A stretch of 64,000 bases of DNA, taken from Martelella mediterranea. GTDB lineage: Bacteria > Pseudomonadota > Alphaproteobacteria > Rhizobiales > Rhizobiaceae. Position 1 is the first letter of the stretch; each line of letters begins with the position of its first letter. Below the pieces are notes generated by a model. That model was not told the DNA's origin. It did not search any database and saw only the letters and a program-made list of their open reading frames with translations. The translations under genes were made by a program, and so were the position numbers. Below are positions 1 to 7,799 of the stretch, piece by piece. The stretch is from contig NZ_JAINWJ010000029.1 of the NCBI RefSeq assembly GCF_021021415.1, forward strand, positions 1 to 64,000, in the 5' to 3' direction.

Positions 1-417
1 ATATTGTTTCCCGTCATGAACTTTTGAATCCGGCTCTAAGGGCGACGCGCAGAAGGCGCAGACGGGGGAGCCGTCAAAGGACACGATCGGCACATCGCCC
101 GGGATATTCCATCCAAGCTTGCGCATGCCGTTCATGAACGAGATCGCCATGTCGTCGCTGGTCGCGATGACCGCCGTCGGCTTGGTCTAAAGTGCATCGA
201 AGTCCACCACGCCGTTGAGGCCGATCTCGAAGCCGCGTGGGTACTCGAGCACGCCGCCCGAGCGGACCACCGCCTCCTTCGAGATCCCGGCCTCTTACAA
301 CGCCTCGAGGACAGCATAGGCTCGCTGATATCTACTATTTACGAGCCCCTTCGTTCGATATTGCAAATTCACCGCATCGAACATTGGAACCTTCTCAGCT
401 GAGATGAGGTGATCCCC
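1..417 (-). pseudogene. LacI-family transcriptional regulator, C-terminal remnant with internal stops
   Basis: Read on the minus strand in one frame, the stretch encodes a LacI/GalR effector-binding domain: GDHLISAEKVPMFDAVN, then RYQRAYAVLEAL, VRSGGVLEYPRGFEIGLNGV, and TAVIATSDDMAISFMNGMRK followed by GDVPIVSFDGSPV. The frame is broken by a TAA after AVLEAL and by a TAG at 187-189 just before TKPTAV. No HTH region lies upstream: the homology ends abruptly against the 3' end of pdxY near 417. The gene is therefore truncated at its 5' side and carries two nonsense codons, so it cannot give a working repressor. The window edge cuts its 3' end. Confidence 0.8.
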
Positions 418-419
418 GC

Positions 420-1265
420 TCAATAATCAAGCGTCAGCAGCGCGCGGCGGAATTCCGGTTCGCTCAGAACCACTTCGCCGGCGCCAAGCGCGCTGGCGTG
501 AGCGAGGGCGCGCGCGGTGAGGCGCTGGGCGATCTCCACCGCACGCGGCAGGGTTTGCCCGCGCGCCAATCCCGCAACGACAAGGCCGGCGAACAGATCG
601 CCCGTACCGGGCAGTGCGATCGGCAGGTGCTCCACCGGATGGCGGCTGGGCCCATCATCGCCGAGAATGACGCTCTCGATATGACCGGCGGGGGTGTCTT
701 CCAGCGCGCAGCCCGTGGCGATCAGATGGGCGCCGTGCGCGATGCGGAGAAAGGTTCTCGCGGCTTCCAGGTCCTTCATGGTCGTGATCGTCTGCCCGGT
801 CAGCCAGCTCAGTTCGAACGGGTTCGGCGTCGCGATATCGGCCATCGGCAGCAGGCGGTCGCGCATGACGTCGGCAATGGCTTCCGGCACATAGAGGCCC
901 GGACCGGCATCGCCCATCACCGGGTCGCAGACGTAAGTGAGGCGGGGATTGACGGCTTTGGCCTCGGCCACGAAGTCGGCCACCATCAGCGCCACGTCGA
1001 GCGAGCCGATATAGCCCGTCAGGATGAAATCCGCCCGCTCCGGCAGGCCGCGTTCGCGCGCGCCCTGCAGCAGATCGGAAAAGAATTCCGGTGGCAGGGC
1101 GCGGCCGCGCAGCGTCGGATAATCGGGCGTGTTGGAAAAGATCACGGTCGGGATCGCCGCCACGTCCAGCCCCGCCGCCTGCATCGGAAACAGCGCCGCT
1201 GAATTGCCGACATGGCCGAACACGACCTGGCTCTGGATCGAGATCACGAAGGGGGGAGGGGTCAT
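420..1265 (-). CDS. pdxY: Pyridoxal kinase PdxY
   Basis: PfkB/ribokinase-fold pyridoxal kinase (ATP + pyridoxal to PLP), a cytoplasmic vitamin B6 salvage enzyme. The product is 281 aa, close to the usual 285-290. It opens with ISIQSQVVFGHVGNSAA, the conserved PdxY/PdxK substrate-binding start; CDPVMGDAGPGLYVPEA and the C-terminal GTGDLFAGLVVAG (anion hole and catalytic Asp) are intact. The start at 1265 is chosen over a Met 25 codons upstream because homology begins there and the ATG overlaps the stop of the MOSC gene (ATGA), typical of translational coupling. It is the last gene of a three-gene operon facing a MocR/PdxR-type regulator, a classic arrangement for PLP-responsive control. Confidence 0.93.
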   Translation of the reverse strand: MTPPPFVISIQSQVVFGHVGNSAALFPMQAAGLDVAAIPTVIFSNTPDYPTLRGRALPPEFFSDLLQGARERGLPERADFILTGYIGSLDVALMVADFVAEAKAVNPRLTYVCDPVMGDAGPGLYVPEAIADVMRDRLLPMADIATPNPFELSWLTGQTITTMKDLEAARTFLRIAHGAHLIATGCALEDTPAGHIESVILGDDGPSRHPVEHLPIALPGTGDLFAGLVVAGLARGQTLPRAVEIAQRLTARALAHASALGAGEVVLSEPEFRRALLTLDY

Positions 1266-1942
1266 GAAGTGCCGTCCAGTCTTTTGCGCCAGTCCTCGAC
1301 CCGGCCGCTTGCAAGCCGCCGGACCGCGTATTTCCGCCAACCCTCGGCCAGAACGTCGAGCGCGGCCATGTCCTTGAGCTCGTCGAGGTTGAGCCGGTCA
1401 ACATAGAGCGCGCGCCACAGCCGGTGCAAGGTCCAGTCCGGCGCAATGCGGTCGACGAGCGTGAGCCGGTCGCCCGTCTTCACGATGCCCTGTTCCAGCA
1501 CCCGGTAGTACCAGCCTGTCCGGCCGGTCTGCTGCACGCGGCGGGCCATGTCGGACACATCGAAGCGATGGTTGAGCTTCCAGCACGGCTGCCGCCCCTG
1601 GGAGACCTGCACCAGCGCCGTGCCCAGCCGGAAGATGTCGCCGACGGCGACGGTATTTTCGGTCAGGCCGGTCGCCGAGATGTTCTCGCCGAAGCCGCCG
1701 GCAGCGCCCAGCGCCGGCCGTTCGCCGAGCTCTTCGCGCCAGAGCGGGTAGTGATCGAGCGGGTAATGATGCACCGCCTTTTCGACGCCGCCATGGACGC
1801 GCCGGTCCGCCTGTTCATCGCCCTCGAAGCCTTCGGGGCCGAGCCGAAGCGGCCCGTCCGCCAGCGTCTTCATGATGCCGCTCAACGCTTCGCTTCCCGG
1901 AAGCTGCCTGGCGCGGCCGGTCAGAAGGGTGATCGCGATCAT
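1262..1942 (-). CDS. yiiM: MOSC domain protein, YiiM-like
   Basis: A 226-aa MOSC-domain protein (MOSC near residues 30-165) with the YiiM signature QVSQGRQPCWKLNHRFD; Cys around residue 120 is the conserved MOSC cysteine expected to bind molybdenum cofactor. E. coli YiiM (224 aa) reduces N-hydroxylated purines such as 6-N-hydroxylaminopurine, and that role is inferred here from the family. The start at 1942 (MIAITLLTG) overlaps the amidotransferase stop by four bases, and the stop overlaps pdxY. A longer frame upstream only shadows the previous gene. Co-transcription with a PLP kinase suggests shared cofactor or detoxification duty, but the sequence does not show a direct link. Confidence 0.82.
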   Translation of the reverse strand: MIAITLLTGRARQLPGSEALSGIMKTLADGPLRLGPEGFEGDEQADRRVHGGVEKAVHHYPLDHYPLWREELGERPALGAAGGFGENISATGLTENTVAVGDIFRLGTALVQVSQGRQPCWKLNHRFDVSDMARRVQQTGRTGWYYRVLEQGIVKTGDRLTLVDRIAPDWTLHRLWRALYVDRLNLDELKDMAALDVLAEGWRKYAVRRLASGRVEDWRKRLDGTS

Positions 1943-2637
1943 GTCGGCAGGTCCTGCAACCAGGCGCTGAGCATGGATTGGCCTGCGTCTCGCAGGGCCG
2001 CTCCATGTGCGCTGGCAGCGCGGCGCAGGTCGGCCGGGTCGACGCCGGCGCCGGCCAATTCCACGCTGTGGCCGATCAGCCAGCGTTCGAAGGCTGGCAG
2101 TTCGCCAGCCTCGGGATGAAATTGCAGCCCCAGTATGGCCGGTCCCATGGCAAAGGCCTGGGTGGCGCAGGCGGAGGTCGCGGCCAGGTTTTCCGCCCCG
2201 ACGGGCGTTTCGAATGCCTCGCCATGCCAGTGGAGAACGGGCGTGTCCGCAAGGTGGTCGAGCGGGCCGCCTTTGCCGGCCTCCGTCAGCGTCAGCGTGG
2301 AAAAGCCGATTTCCTTGCGCGACATCGGCGCGACCCGCGCGCCAAGGGCGGAAGCCATGATCTGCGCGCCGAGACATATGCCGAGGGTCGGGCGGCGGGC
2401 GGCAAGGCGGGGGGCCAGCCAGTCGCGCTCCGCCACCATCAAGGGGTAGGCGGCAGCGTCATTCACCCCGATCGGGCCGCCGAGAACGACGACGAGATCG
2501 GCGTCAAGCGGATCCGGCAAGGGATCGACGCCCGCCTCGCTATCGATGAGCCGATAGCCTTCCTCCTCGAGCACGGGAGCAAAACTGCCAAGGTCCTCAA
2601 AGGCGAGGTGGCGCAGGATCAGGGCGGATTTCGGCAT
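1939..2637 (-). CDS. Class I glutamine amidotransferase-like protein (GMP synthase GATase-domain type)
   Basis: A 232-aa free-standing GATase1 protein. VVLGGPIGVND, the nucleophile elbow LGICLGAQIMA (Cys) and GLQFHPEA (His-Glu) complete the catalytic triad. No synthetase domain follows, so this is the stand-alone GuaA-GATase-like group (COG0518) whose substrates are mostly unknown; members include glutamyl-peptide hydrolases. The start MPKSALILRH at 2637 is preceded by an AGAGG-type ribosome site. It is first in the operon with the MOSC protein and pdxY. Its promoter lies in the 88-bp gap shared with the divergent MocR gene, so PLP-responsive regulation is plausible. The specific reaction is not inferable. 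Confidence 0.85.
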   Translation of the reverse strand: MPKSALILRHLAFEDLGSFAPVLEEEGYRLIDSEAGVDPLPDPLDADLVVVLGGPIGVNDAAAYPLMVAERDWLAPRLAARRPTLGICLGAQIMASALGARVAPMSRKEIGFSTLTLTEAGKGGPLDHLADTPVLHWHGEAFETPVGAENLAATSACATQAFAMGPAILGLQFHPEAGELPAFERWLIGHSVELAGAGVDPADLRRAASAHGAALRDAGQSMLSAWLQDLPT

Positions 2638-2675
2638 CGGAACCTCTTGCGTTTTGGTATTTGTCTCGCGAATAT

Positions 2676-2720
2676 CCGGCCTGTGAAAAAGAGCCAGTTT
2701 TTGAAATTGAGATAGGCCGG
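2676..2720. promoter_or_regulatory. Candidate MocR/PdxR operator: inverted repeat in the divergent promoter
   Basis: The 88-bp gap between the amidotransferase (minus) and MocR regulator (plus) starts contains CCGGCCT at 2676-2682 and its inverse AGGCCGG at 2714-2720, with an AT-rich stretch between. MocR/PdxR proteins bind paired elements in such divergent spacers. Assignment as the operator is inference. Confidence 0.4.
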
Positions 2721-2725
2721 TTGTC

Positions 2726-4141
2726 GTGGCCCCTGATCCCCTTGCGCTGGAAATCGCGAAAAACCCGCATGGACCGCTGTTCCTGGCGATTGCCGAGGCG
2801 ATTACCCGCGACATCCTGCGCGGCCGCCTGAAACCCGGAAGCCGCCTGCCGGGAACGCGCGCGCTGGCGCGCGAACTCGGCGTTCACCGCAACACGGTCG
2901 ATGCCGCCTATCAGGAACTCACGACCCAGGGCTGGCTCAAAGCCGAACCGGCACGCGGCACATTCGTTGCGCAGGATCTTCCTGATGAGATGACGCCGCC
3001 GGTTACCATCCCGGCTCCGGTTGAGCCGGCGATCGTCCGTCCGCCGCTGGCTTTCACCGACGGCGCGCCCGATCCCAAACTGCTGCCTGACAAGGCGCTG
3101 GCGCGCGCCTTTCGCCGCGCATTGCTGTCGCCGGCTTTTCGGACCGGCGTGGATTATGGCGATGCCCGCGGCACACCGGTCCTGCGTCACGCGCTTTCGT
3201 CCTACCTCGCTTCGGATCGTGGCGTGGTCGCCGATCCGGCGCGGCTGCTGATCACGCGCGGCAGCCAGATGGCGCTGTTTCTGGCGGCAAAGGCGGCAGT
3301 GAAGCCCGGCCAGGCGATTGCCGTGGAGGAGCCCGGTTATCCGCTGGCCTGGGAGGCCTTTCGGGCTGCGGGCGCTTCCGTGCAGGGCGTTTCGGTTGAT
3401 GCGGGCGGGCTGTCGGTCGCGGCACTTGAGGAGGCGATCGCAAGCGATCCGCGCATCGCCGCGGTCTATGTCACGCCCCATCACCAGTATCCGACCACGG
3501 TGACCATGGGGGCCGCGCGGCGCTTGCAGCTTCTGGAGTTGGTCGAGCGACACGGCATCACCTTGATCGAGGATGACTACGACCACGAATATCGCTTCGA
3601 AGGCCGCCCGGTCCTGCCGCTTGCCGCCCGTGCGCCCGCGGACCTGCCGCTGATCTACGTGGGTTCGCTTTCCAAGCTGCTCTCGCCCGGCATTCGTCTC
3701 GGCTATGCCATGGCTACCGAGCCGCTGCTCTCCGGCATGGCCGCGGCGCGCGCGGCAATCGACCGGCAGGGCGACGCGCCGCTTGAGGCCGCGCTTGCGG
3801 ACCTGATCCGCGATGGCGATCTCGGCCGTCACGCGCGCAAGGCGCGCCGCATCTATCGCGTCCGTCGCGATGTTCTGGCCGCAGCCTTGACGGAGCGTCT
3901 GGGAAAGCGGATCGCCTTTGATACGCCGGCGGGCGGGCTGGCCTTGTGGCTCGGTTGCGGAGAAGCCTCCGCGGATGTCTGGGCAGAGCGTGCGGGAAAA
4001 GCCGGCCTCGCGCTTCTGCCGGCCACCCGCTTCACCCTGGGGCGCGCCGCCCCGCAGGCGCTCCGCCTCGGCTATGCGGCGCTGGACGAGGCGCAGATCG
4101 TCCACGCCGTCGAAATCCTTGCCCGAAGCCTGCCGAGGTGA
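2726..4141 (+). CDS. MocR-family transcriptional regulator (GntR HTH fused to aminotransferase-like domain), PdxR-like
   Basis: A 471-aa chimeric regulator. A GntR-type winged helix spans roughly residues 12-80 (LPGTRALARELGVHRNTVDAAYQEL). After a linker comes a fold-type I aminotransferase-like domain from about residue 110, with the PLP-lysine motif SLSKLLSPGIRLGY. The product uses PLP as a sensed ligand rather than for catalysis. The GTG start at 2726 matches the N-terminus expected for the family. It is divergent from an operon that ends in pdxY, matching PdxR, which activates PLP synthesis/salvage genes and represses itself. Control of pdxY and its two companions is inferred from the arrangement; other MocR subgroups (GabR, TauR) cannot be excluded by sequence alone. 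Confidence 0.88.
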   Translation: MAPDPLALEIAKNPHGPLFLAIAEAITRDILRGRLKPGSRLPGTRALARELGVHRNTVDAAYQELTTQGWLKAEPARGTFVAQDLPDEMTPPVTIPAPVEPAIVRPPLAFTDGAPDPKLLPDKALARAFRRALLSPAFRTGVDYGDARGTPVLRHALSSYLASDRGVVADPARLLITRGSQMALFLAAKAAVKPGQAIAVEEPGYPLAWEAFRAAGASVQGVSVDAGGLSVAALEEAIASDPRIAAVYVTPHHQYPTTVTMGAARRLQLLELVERHGITLIEDDYDHEYRFEGRPVLPLAARAPADLPLIYVGSLSKLLSPGIRLGYAMATEPLLSGMAAARAAIDRQGDAPLEAALADLIRDGDLGRHARKARRIYRVRRDVLAAALTERLGKRIAFDTPAGGLALWLGCGEASADVWAERAGKAGLALLPATRFTLGRAAPQALRLGYAALDEAQIVHAVEILARSLPR

Positions 4142-4246
4142 GCTTCTCGGCGGCAGAGTTGGACCTTGCGGGTCGGCGGTCCTGCCCGACCGGGGCGTAT
4201 CGCGGGCGGGCAGGGGGAGGTATCAATCGCCTTCCTTGCAGCCCGG

Positions 4247-4369
4247 CTAGTCGGAGGCAGCAGCGTTCACACGGTCGACATGGCTGTCGGGAAAAATGGC
4301 GGCATAGAACGGGGCCGCTTTCCTGGCTTCGCCGTGATCGTACCAGAGGCAATTGATGATATCGGTCAT
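4247..4369 (-). pseudogene. Truncated VOC/PhnB-like (3-dmu-9_3-mt) gene, N-terminal 40 codons
   Basis: ATG at 4369 follows a good AGGAG ribosome site and opens a frame [20 protein letters not shown], then [15 protein letters not shown], which is the start of the PhnB-like VOC family (about 150 aa when complete: first beta-alpha-beta unit with a conserved FPDS). The frame stops at 4247-4249 after 40 codons and no continuation is visible in the next 100 bases. Interpreted as a 3'-deleted relic sitting downstream of the hydrolase gene; a related intact VOC gene lies at 5328-5750. Confidence 0.6.
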
Positions 4370-4431
4370 GAAGCTTCTCCTAATGCCCGTTGCGGCGGGT
4401 AAGCCGCCCCGGGCATAAGGCGCGACGCGGG

Positions 4432-5295
4432 CTATTCGAAGAACCCTTTCGGTGTCGTCCCCTGAAGGAAGGGCTCGATGAATGCGTGCAGAAGCGCGGG
4501 CTGGTTGATGACCGCGGTGTGGGACGTCGCCGGCATCACCGCGAGCCGGGAGACCGGCAGCGGTTGGCCCATGTCGCCCATCACCCCGCCGCCCAGCAGG
4601 CGGAACATCGCGACCGAATGTTCCAGCGTCGCGACATCGGCATCGCCGGTGATGATCAGCACCGGGATCTCCAATGCTTCCACTTCCTCGCCCCAGGCCA
4701 TCGGTTCGTGCTCGAGCGCGATCAGCTTTTCGACGAGCGCGGGAAAACCGTCCGGATCGGCCGCCAGTTCGCGGTATTCGGCGGCAAACGGCATCTCCAG
4801 GAACATCTCGACACTCATCTGCGGGACGAAGTCCCTGAAGGCGGGCTGCCAGCCCTCGTAATCATACGCCACCGATGCTGCGACAAGCTGATCGACCCGC
4901 TCAGGAAAGTCGATGGCGAACCGCAGCCCGGCGGCCGCGCCCATGGAATAGCCGAATATATCGGCCTTCTCGATCCCGACTGCATCCATGAAGGCGGCGA
5001 CATCGCCCGCAAGGTTCGGATAGGTGATCGGCCGGTCGATGTCGGTCGTGCGGCCGTGCCCCTGGAATTCCAGCGCATAGACCTTGTGCGTCTCGGCGAG
5101 CATCGGGATGATTTCGCCCATCGAGGGGATGTTCATGTAGGCGCCGTGCAGGACGATCAGCGGATCGCCCTTTCCGGAGACCTCGTAATACATCGTCATA
5201 CCGTTGACCTCGACGCGATCGCTTGCCGGATCGTCTTCGGCCAATGCCGGGGCGGCGACCGCGAGCAATGCGGTCAGAATGACCATTCGGAACAT
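4432..5295 (-). CDS. Alpha/beta hydrolase, secreted or periplasmic
   Basis: A 287-aa alpha/beta-hydrolase. [19 protein letters not shown] is a signal peptide with an AxA-type cleavage site. The oxyanion-hole motif LIVLHGAYM, nucleophile elbow GYSMGA (Ser), a late Asp ([13 protein letters not shown]) and His (ATSHTAV) form the triad. The start at 5295 is chosen because it begins the signal peptide; a longer frame overlaps the upstream VOC gene. It follows the VOC gene by 32 bp and probably belongs to the tetR-DUF899-VOC-hydrolase transcription unit. Substrate unknown; esterases, haloperoxidases and prolyl aminopeptidases share the fold. Confidence 0.85.
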   Translation of the reverse strand: MFRMVILTALLAVAAPALAEDDPASDRVEVNGMTMYYEVSGKGDPLIVLHGAYMNIPSMGEIIPMLAETHKVYALEFQGHGRTTDIDRPITYPNLAGDVAAFMDAVGIEKADIFGYSMGAAAGLRFAIDFPERVDQLVAASVAYDYEGWQPAFRDFVPQMSVEMFLEMPFAAEYRELAADPDGFPALVEKLIALEHEPMAWGEEVEALEIPVLIITGDADVATLEHSVAMFRLLGGGVMGDMGQPLPVSRLAVMPATSHTAVINQPALLHAFIEPFLQGTTPKGFFE

Positions 5296-5327
5296 GATTG
5301 TCTCTCCCTGCTTGAGGTGAATTCTCT

Positions 5328-5750
5328 TCAGGCGGAGCCCTTGTCGCCCTCGAAATTGAGCATCCACGGCGTGCCGTACCTGTCGGTGAACACGGCGAAG
5401 CGCTCGGCCCAGAAGGTTTCGCCGGGCGCCATCTCGACGCTCTGCGCATCCTCTGCCAGCGCGTCGTGGATACGGTCGAATTCCTCGCGCGAGGCCGGCG
5501 CGATCGAAACGCGGAAGCCGGCGGGCTTCCTGTACATTTCCGCCGGGACGTCCGAGGCCATGATCGTGGCATTGCCCAAAGTCATGGCCATGTTCATCAC
5601 CATATCGTCGCCGCCGGGCATCCGGCTTTCCGGGTCGGGTGCGTCACCGTTGCGAAAAACGCCGCCGATCTCGCCGCCGAGCACCTCGGCATAACGGGTC
5701 ATCGCCTCGAAGCAGTTGCCCTTGAAGAAAAGATAGATTGTCGGTTCCAT
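5328..5750 (-). CDS. VOC family protein (PhnB/glyoxalase-like)
   Basis: A 140-aa single-chain vicinal oxygen chelate protein of the PhnB type: IYLFFKGNCFEAMTRYAEVL at the start and ERFAVFTDRYGTPWMLNFEG at the end are the two beta-alpha-beta-beta-beta modules. PhnB-like members bind small molecules or metal and often sit near TetR genes in stress or detoxification loci; no reaction can be assigned. It lies between the decayed GST fragment and the secreted hydrolase, on the same strand as tetR and DUF899. Confidence 0.82.
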   Translation of the reverse strand: MEPTIYLFFKGNCFEAMTRYAEVLGGEIGGVFRNGDAPDPESRMPGGDDMVMNMAMTLGNATIMASDVPAEMYRKPAGFRVSIAPASREEFDRIHDALAEDAQSVEMAPGETFWAERFAVFTDRYGTPWMLNFEGDKGSA

Positions 5751-5800
5751 GTCGGTCTCTCCCTTGTGGTTGAAATGCCGCCCTCAACGGCGGCCATTGG

Positions 5801-6025
5801 CTACGGCTCCGCCGCAGCTTTGAAGAAATCCCTCTGCGCAACGAACGCGCGCCTGAAGGTCGGTCGCGCTTCGGCGCGGGCCACGAAGGCCGCGAGATTG
5901 GGATGTTTTTAGAGCAGCCCCGATCCGCCCAGCCTGCGCAGAACATCGGCCGTCATCAGGTCGCCGGCGCTGAAACGGCTATCGAGCCAGTCGGCGGTCA
6001 TCGATTGGCGTCGCGTCTCAGTCAT
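5801..6025 (-). pseudogene. Glutathione S-transferase C-terminal remnant, nonsense mutated
   Basis: Minus-strand frame MTADWLDSRFSAGDLMTADV, LRRLGGSGLL, stop (TAA 5909-5911), KHPNLAAFVARAEARPTFRR, then AFVAQRDFFKAAAEP and a stop at 5801-5803. This is the alpha-helical C-terminal domain of a GST: the DLMTADV..L motif and the AR(P)AFRRA tail are typical. The N-terminal thioredoxin-like, glutathione-binding domain is absent; the frame runs directly into the end of the DUF899 gene. So the gene has lost its 5' half and also carries an internal stop. Its survival between DUF899 and VOC genes suggests the TetR operon once encoded a GST. Confidence 0.75.
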
Positions 6026-6707
6026 ACGCGTCGTGCCTCCGCCACCACTGGTACGGCCTGGTCTGCGGCGTGCCCTCGGGCGCGTCCTCCCAGTCTTCCT
6101 GTCGGCCGAGGGGCGTCAGGTCGAGCAGTGTCCAGACCGTGCCGAGCGTCTCGACCCCGCGAGCGGTCGTGAAGTAGGTCCGGTAGATGTCCGCGCCATC
6201 GCGATAGAAAACGTTGAGGCCGAAGCCTGAGCTCACGTCGAAGTCGGCGTTGAAATTATCCCGTGTCTCGTACCAGGGCATCGACCAGCCCATGCGCTTT
6301 CGGAACGCCTCGATCTCGCTAATCGGCGCTTTCGACACGAAGACGAGCGCGGTGTTGCGGGCGTGCAGATGGGAGAGATGCGGGATCTGGTCGGCGACCA
6401 TGCAGCAGCCTGCGCACGGGCTCGGGTCCGCGGGCTTCAGCATGTGGTGATAGACGATGAGTTGCGCCCGGCCGTCGAACAGATCGGCCAGCGTGCCGGT
6501 TCCTTCGGGGCCGGTGAAGGCATAGTCGCCATCGACCTTCGTCCACGGCATGCGCCGCCGCCTTGCGGCCAGCCGGTCCTGAGCACGGGTCAGGTCCTTT
6601 TCCGCATCGCGCAGGTCGGCGAGTTCGTCGCGCCAGGCATCCGGCGATACCGTCCGGCGGGCAATTCCAGAGATCGTCTTCGTTTCAGGGTTTGGAATTC
6701 CAGTCAT
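6018..6707 (-). CDS. DUF899 family thioredoxin-fold protein
   Basis: A 229-aa DUF899 protein (thioredoxin-like superfamily). Visible family blocks are MPWTKVDGDYAFTGPEGTGT, LIVYHHMLKP, PCAGCCMVADQIPHLSHLHA with the conserved Cys-containing segment, and the C-terminal FYRDGADIYRTYFTTARGVE. Enzymatic function is unestablished; the cysteines suggest redox chemistry. The start at 6707 has an upstream GGAGG ribosome site (6714-6720). It is 13 bp downstream of the tetR stop, so both share the promoter at 7375-7403. Confidence 0.86.
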   Translation of the reverse strand: MTGIPNPETKTISGIARRTVSPDAWRDELADLRDAEKDLTRAQDRLAARRRRMPWTKVDGDYAFTGPEGTGTLADLFDGRAQLIVYHHMLKPADPSPCAGCCMVADQIPHLSHLHARNTALVFVSKAPISEIEAFRKRMGWSMPWYETRDNFNADFDVSSGFGLNVFYRDGADIYRTYFTTARGVETLGTVWTLLDLTPLGRQEDWEDAPEGTPQTRPYQWWRRHDAYD

Positions 6708-6720
6708 GTTATGAACCTCC

Positions 6721-7353
6721 TCAAGAACCTGTCGCTCCGCTCTTCGTTGGCATCTCGAACAGGAGCAGCAGATAGCGTTTCAGATGATCGACGCTGTCGC
6801 GCGCGATGGCGCGGCCGCCCGTCGCCTTGGCCAGTATGAACGCGCCCTGCAGCACCGCCTGGGTATGCGCGGCCAGGCTGGCTGGCGTCCAGTCCGCCAC
6901 GATCCCGCGCGCCTTCATCGCCGCCTCGATATCGGGCTCCAGCGTGGCCGCATGCCCGAAAATGCTTGCCGCGCAGGCATCGCGGATCGCAGGGTTCGAC
7001 CCATAGACCTCTTGCGTCATGGTGCCGACGAGACAGGTGAACTCGGCGAGATCGCCCTCGATGATCGCCTTGCGGAACTCGATGTAGCCGATCAGCCGCT
7101 CGAACGGATCATCATGGTCGTGATAGGGGGCGCCGGCGAAGAATGCGCCGGTGGTGGCCGACCAGTGTTCCGCCGCCGCGATACCGAGCGCGTCCTTGCT
7201 CTTGAAGTGATGGAAGAAGGCCCCCTTGGTCACGCCCGCGGCCGAACAGAGTTCATCGACGGTGGTGGCCGTATAGCCCTTGGCGCGGATCAGCGACAGC
7301 GCCGCAGCAAGCAGCTTCGATCTCGCATCCGGTTTCAGGGTCGTGTTGGACAT
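6721..7353 (-). CDS. TetR/AcrR family transcriptional regulator
   Basis: A 210-aa TetR repressor. The N-terminal HTH (about residues 10-55) reads AAALSLIRAKGYTATTVDEL, CSAAGVTKGAFFHHFKSKD, the standard TetR signature; the C-terminal ligand domain is of the tetracyclin-repressor-like C type with KATGG near the end. The start MSNTTLK at 7353 is chosen because it has GGAGG spaced correctly and places the leader after a recognisable promoter. It is first gene of an operon with DUF899, a dead GST, a VOC protein and a hydrolase. A palindrome inside its own promoter implies autorepression relieved by an unknown, probably electrophilic or organic, ligand. Confidence 0.9.
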   Translation of the reverse strand: MSNTTLKPDARSKLLAAALSLIRAKGYTATTVDELCSAAGVTKGAFFHHFKSKDALGIAAAEHWSATTGAFFAGAPYHDHDDPFERLIGYIEFRKAIIEGDLAEFTCLVGTMTQEVYGSNPAIRDACAASIFGHAATLEPDIEAAMKARGIVADWTPASLAAHTQAVLQGAFILAKATGGRAIARDSVDHLKRYLLLLFEMPTKSGATGS

Positions 7354-7374
7354 GCGTCGCCTCCTGTTCTGGCT

Positions 7375-7403
7375 TACATACCAACTAGTCGGTTTCTTGT
7401 CAA
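7375..7403 (-). promoter_or_regulatory. Sigma-70-type promoter with overlapping TetR operator
   Basis: Reading the minus strand, a consensus -35 TTGACA (7403-7398) is followed by a 17-base spacer and -10 TATGTA (7380-7375). The spacer holds the near-perfect palindrome ACCGACTAGTTGGT (7393-7380) centred on ACTAGT, with its end touching the -10. The ATG is 21 bases downstream of the -10. Such overlap is the usual TetR autorepression layout. Confidence 0.75.
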
Positions 7404-7799
7404 ATTCAGCGGTGATCACGCTTGGCAAGCGAATGCGATCGCGAGCCGGAATAGGTCATTGCCGCAATGACGGCCGATCCTGGGGCACCGCTGGCGCCGC
7501 TACCAAATGTTCGGGCGAAGACAAGTCAGATGAACCCGGCGTCCTTTGACGTCCGGGTCGCACTGTATGATCTCACAGGCAAGATTGTTTGTCGCGCATG
7601 CGCCTGCGACAGGGCGGCTTGCCCCAGGCGCTTCTAGGGGCCGGGCTATCTCTGGGCAGGAGACAGTCCTCGAAAGGAACTCTCTGCAATGCCTGCCTCA
7701 TCCTTTGTGCGTTACCCCAGACAGAAAAGGTTCGAGATATTCGCTTGTGCAGAAACTTATGTTTCTCCATAGTTTTAAAATACATGGCAGGTCTCGAAA
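7404..7799. other. Intergenic stretch with hairpins upstream of the GGDEF-EAL gene
   Basis: No convincing gene. Two stem-loops are visible: GTCATTG-CCG-CAATGAC at 7455-7471 and ACCCGGCGTC-CTTT-GACGTCCGGGT (one bulge) at 7534-7558. Neither has a following T-run. Short frames here lack family resemblance and ribosome sites. The 300 bases before 7800 could be a long structured leader, but no known riboswitch consensus was recognised. Confidence 0.5.

Noticed and set aside
4390-5694. A 434-codon plus-strand frame over the hydrolase and VOC genes
   Set aside because: Shadow of two well-supported minus-strand genes; composition is typical of an antisense frame.
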